Assembly (NCBI GenBank): GCA_937968035.1
Contig: CALBTS010000001.1
Location: 1 to 6,593 of the forward strand
Direction: 5' to 3'
DNA from: an uncultured Methanomethylovorans sp.
GTDB lineage: Archaea; Halobacteriota; Methanosarcinia; Methanosarcinales; Methanosarcinaceae
Length of the DNA stretch: 6,593 nucleotides
The notes below the pieces were generated by a model that did not search any database, was not told the origin of the DNA, and worked only from the letters and a program-made list of their open reading frames with translations. Both the position numbers and the translations under genes were made by a program. Shown one piece after another: positions 5,672-6,593 of the stretch (its first letter is position 1; each line of letters starts with the position of its first letter).

Positions 5672-5709
5672 ATATACTCACGGGCATTATACGCAGGGGG
5701 CTTATATGA
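5668..5709 (+). CDS. Micro-ORF (13 codons) bridging to paralogue B
   Basis: The ATG overlaps the stop of the cysteine-rich gene (ATGA), and the ORF's own TGA (5707-5709) overlaps the ATG of the next gene (ATGA). It would encode MNILTGIIRRGLI. It has no clear ribosome binding site beyond the GGAGG at 5659-5663. It is probably a translational bridge or coincidence rather than a functional peptide. Confidence 0.22.
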   Translation: MNILTGIIRRGLI

Positions 5710-5915
5710 GCACATGGACGCTCACCTTGAATTTGGACAATGAGGAAGACCGCATCATGTTTCAGCGTGTTGCCCACCTCGAGGCACTGTGTTCAATCCT
5801 GTGGCGGCTGATGTACGGCATGGAAGGTGAGCGGCTGTCCTGCGTTGAAGACATGGAGCGGATAGCAAGGCTGATGGAGGCCGAGGGCGTGGTCATTGAG
5901 GAACTGTGGGCATGA
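5706..5915 (+). CDS. Hypothetical protein, 69 residues, paralogue B
   Basis: It starts MSTWTLTLNLDNEEDRIMF and repeats the core of the gene at 4882-5088 (LCSILWRLMYG, then ERLSCVEDMERIARLMEAEG). A longer in-frame start exists at 5571, but that extension overlaps the cysteine-rich gene and gives an implausible Arg/Pro-rich sequence. The ATG at 5706 has AGGGGG at 5695-5700 five bases upstream and aligns with the start of paralogue A, so it is preferred. The two copies differ at many synonymous sites in their first halves but are identical over 53 bases (5841-5893 here). It is the last gene of the tightly tiled cluster. The function is unknown. Confidence 0.8.
   Translation: MSTWTLTLNLDNEEDRIMFQRVAHLEALCSILWRLMYGMEGERLSCVEDMERIARLMEAEGVVIEELWA
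5841..5893 (+). repeat. 53-base perfect direct repeat, copy 2 (within paralogue B)
   Basis: Identical to 5014-5066. The abrupt edges of identity suggest a recent conversion tract or a nucleotide-level constraint rather than simple ageing of one duplication. Confidence 0.9.
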
Positions 5916-5919
5916 GAAC

Positions 5920-5935
5920 TTATCAAAATTGATAA
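5920..5935. promoter_or_regulatory. AT-rich palindrome, candidate operator
   Basis: A perfect inverted repeat, TTATCAA-AA-TTGATAA, five bases after the stop of the last tiled gene. The right arm overlaps the -35-like element of the putative promoter at 5929-5958, which fits a repressor-binding site. It has almost no G+C, so a strong terminator hairpin is unlikely, although A residues follow. Confidence 0.4.
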
Positions 5936-5958
5936 AAAACTGAAATGGGGGATAGAAT
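5929..5958 (+). promoter_or_regulatory. Putative sigma-70-like promoter for the export module
   Basis: TTGATA (5929-5934) and TAGAAT (5953-5958) each match five of six consensus positions and are separated by 18 bases. Transcription would begin near 5965, giving a leader of about 110 bases before the secreted-protein gene at 6074. The tiny ORF at 5960 would then not be read in full from this promoter. Confidence 0.4.
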
Positions 5959-5959
5959 C

Positions 5960-6043
5960 ATGATGCGATTAATGGCTCTAATCATAGCGATATTTGCGGT
6001 GATTACGACAGGAGCAGTACAAAACGTAGGCACAAATCGCTAG
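5960..6043 (+). CDS. Very small hydrophobic peptide, 27 residues
   Basis: It starts MMRLMALIIAIFAVITTGA and ends in NR. It has one basic residue followed by a continuous hydrophobic stretch (about residues 4-19), like a single membrane helix or an uncleaved signal anchor. GGGGGA at 5947-5952 lies seven bases before the ATG, which supports translation. It may be a small membrane peptide or the remnant of a secreted-protein gene whose remainder was lost: the next two genes also begin with signal peptides. A possible promoter overlapping its start would exclude its ATG from the transcript, so it would have to be expressed from upstream. Confidence 0.4.
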   Translation: MMRLMALIIAIFAVITTGAVQNVGTNR

Positions 6044-6073
6044 GTGCCGACAAAACGTAAAAGGAGACTCAAA

Positions 6074-6460
6074 ATGAAGAGATTAGCACTTATCGCAGTA
6101 TGTGCATTATTTGCACAGGGTGTGTGGGCGGCAGACTGCACGGTTACGCTCTCATGGGACGGGCTTCAGGCCAATGGCACGGCAGAGCAGTCATTACCCG
6201 TGACGTTCACCGTGTTCAATGCCGACACGCAGGATGTCCTGACCAGCGCACAGGTCAATGGTGCGGTCACAGACTACGCCATGCCCTCGTTCGGCGTCAA
6301 TGTACCGGACAACCAGACTATCACGCTACGGGTACAGGCCACGGCAACGGATTCGGCGGGCAACAGGAGCGCGCCGTCTGAGGTCGCTACAGCCACACTG
6401 ACCGGGGCCGACACGAGCGCCCCGATGCAGCCGCAGATAAACATCACAATCACTGAGTAA
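6074..6460 (+). CDS. Secreted single-domain Fn3/Ig-like beta-sandwich protein
   Basis: A 128-residue protein with a classical signal peptide: MKR, a hydrophobic core LALIAVCALFAQ, and a likely signal peptidase I site after GVWA (residue 19). The mature part has the hallmarks of a fibronectin-III or Ig-like fold: CTVTLSWDG, then TFTVFNADT, then a late TITLRVQATATDSAGNRSAPSE stretch (about 83-104), and a Thr/Ala/Pro-rich tail. Start choice: AGGAG at 6062-6066 is seven bases before the ATG. A GTG at 6044 would prepend ten mainly basic residues and is less likely. Expected location is the periplasm or cell exterior. The role is unknown: surface modification, adhesion or superinfection exclusion are possibilities. 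The gene is separated from the replication cluster by about 160 bases containing a palindrome and a possible promoter. Confidence 0.75.
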   Translation: MKRLALIAVCALFAQGVWAADCTVTLSWDGLQANGTAEQSLPVTFTVFNADTQDVLTSAQVNGAVTDYAMPSFGVNVPDNQTITLRVQATATDSAGNRSAPSEVATATLTGADTSAPMQPQINITITE

Positions 6461-6480
6461 TATCGAAAGGAGCAATGATC

Positions 6481-6593
6481 ATGCACAGATATATAGTAGC
6501 TTGCATAACAATCGGATGTCTGCTTGGGTTTTGTTTGGCAATTGATGCTGACGCCGCCGACATCACCCCGCAGCAGGAGCTTGCCCAGGCCCA
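6481..6593 (+). CDS. Signal-peptide-bearing protein, N-terminal part (3' end outside the window)
   Basis: The first 37 residues are visible, beginning MHRYIVACITIGCLLGFCLA and passing through a likely signal peptidase I site (DADA, then ADITPQQELAQ). AAAGGAG at 6466-6472 is eight bases before the ATG at 6481 and only two before the in-frame ATG at 6475, so 6481 is preferred. The mature start is acidic and Gln-rich. With the preceding gene it forms a small run of exported products. The family cannot be assigned from this fragment. Confidence 0.65.
   Translation, partial: MHRYIVACITIGCLLGFCLAIDADAADITPQQELAQA

Noticed and set aside
5571..5705. N-terminal extension of paralogue B from an ATG at 5571
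   Set aside because: It overlaps the cysteine-rich gene, gives an atypical basic/proline-rich sequence, and the ATG at 5706 has a good ribosome binding site and aligns with paralogue A.
5920..5945. Rho-independent terminator after paralogue B
   Set aside because: The stem is almost pure A/T and is followed by A rather than T residues on the + strand, so it would not terminate efficiently.
6000..6006. TGATTAC, an inverted copy of the iteron word near the export module
   Set aside because: A single isolated 7-base match is expected by chance in several kilobases.
6044..6073. GTG start for the secreted Fn3-like protein
   Set aside because: It would add basic residues before a standard signal peptide; the ATG at 6074 has a well-placed AGGAG.

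Overview
The window looks like part of the early (replication and DNA-modification) region of a tailed-phage or prophage genome, probably from an uncultivated source. All convincing genes lie on the + strand. From position 1 to about 5915 they are packed almost without gaps, with 1-4 base stop/start overlaps, many small genes and good Shine-Dalgarno sites. I cannot name the host. The cleavable, Gram-negative-like signal peptides at the right end and the roughly 50 % GC are only weak hints of a proteobacterial host.

Region 1, DNA modification (1-1987): the C-terminal end of a cytosine-C5 DNA methyltransferase, a 51-residue unknown protein, an MT-A70-type adenine methyltransferase with a helical N-terminal extension, and a translationally coupled 168-residue protein with a PD-(D/E)XK-nuclease-like core. 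That last gene is clearly more AT-rich than its surroundings.

Region 2, replication and recombination (1987-4790): a 701-residue primase-polymerase/RecA-like helicase fusion, a 104-residue protein with an SSB-like acidic C-terminus (DGDLPF), and a 105-residue VRR-NUC-type nuclease. The stretch coding for the primase-helicase linker (2876-2972) holds seven exact copies of GTAATCA spaced by about one, two or three helical turns and read in two codon phases. An 85 % A+T stretch (3131-3177) follows. This resembles an iteron-type origin inside the replication gene, comparable in layout to the lambda origin inside gene O, and is the most interesting signal in the window.

Region 3, small accessory genes (4787-5915): a short coupled ORF, two close paralogues of about 68 residues (4882-5088 and 5706-5915) and between them a 133-residue unknown protein and a 62-residue cysteine-rich protein. 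The paralogues share a perfectly identical 53-base block although their flanks have diverged at synonymous sites, which suggests gene conversion or nucleotide-level constraint.

Region 4, export module (5916-6593): a visible change of style. An AT-rich palindrome overlaps a plausible sigma-70-like promoter, and then come a very small hydrophobic peptide, a secreted single-domain Fn3/Ig-like protein and the beginning of another signal-peptide-bearing protein that runs off the right edge. No tRNA, rRNA, CRISPR array, insertion sequence or integrase was seen.
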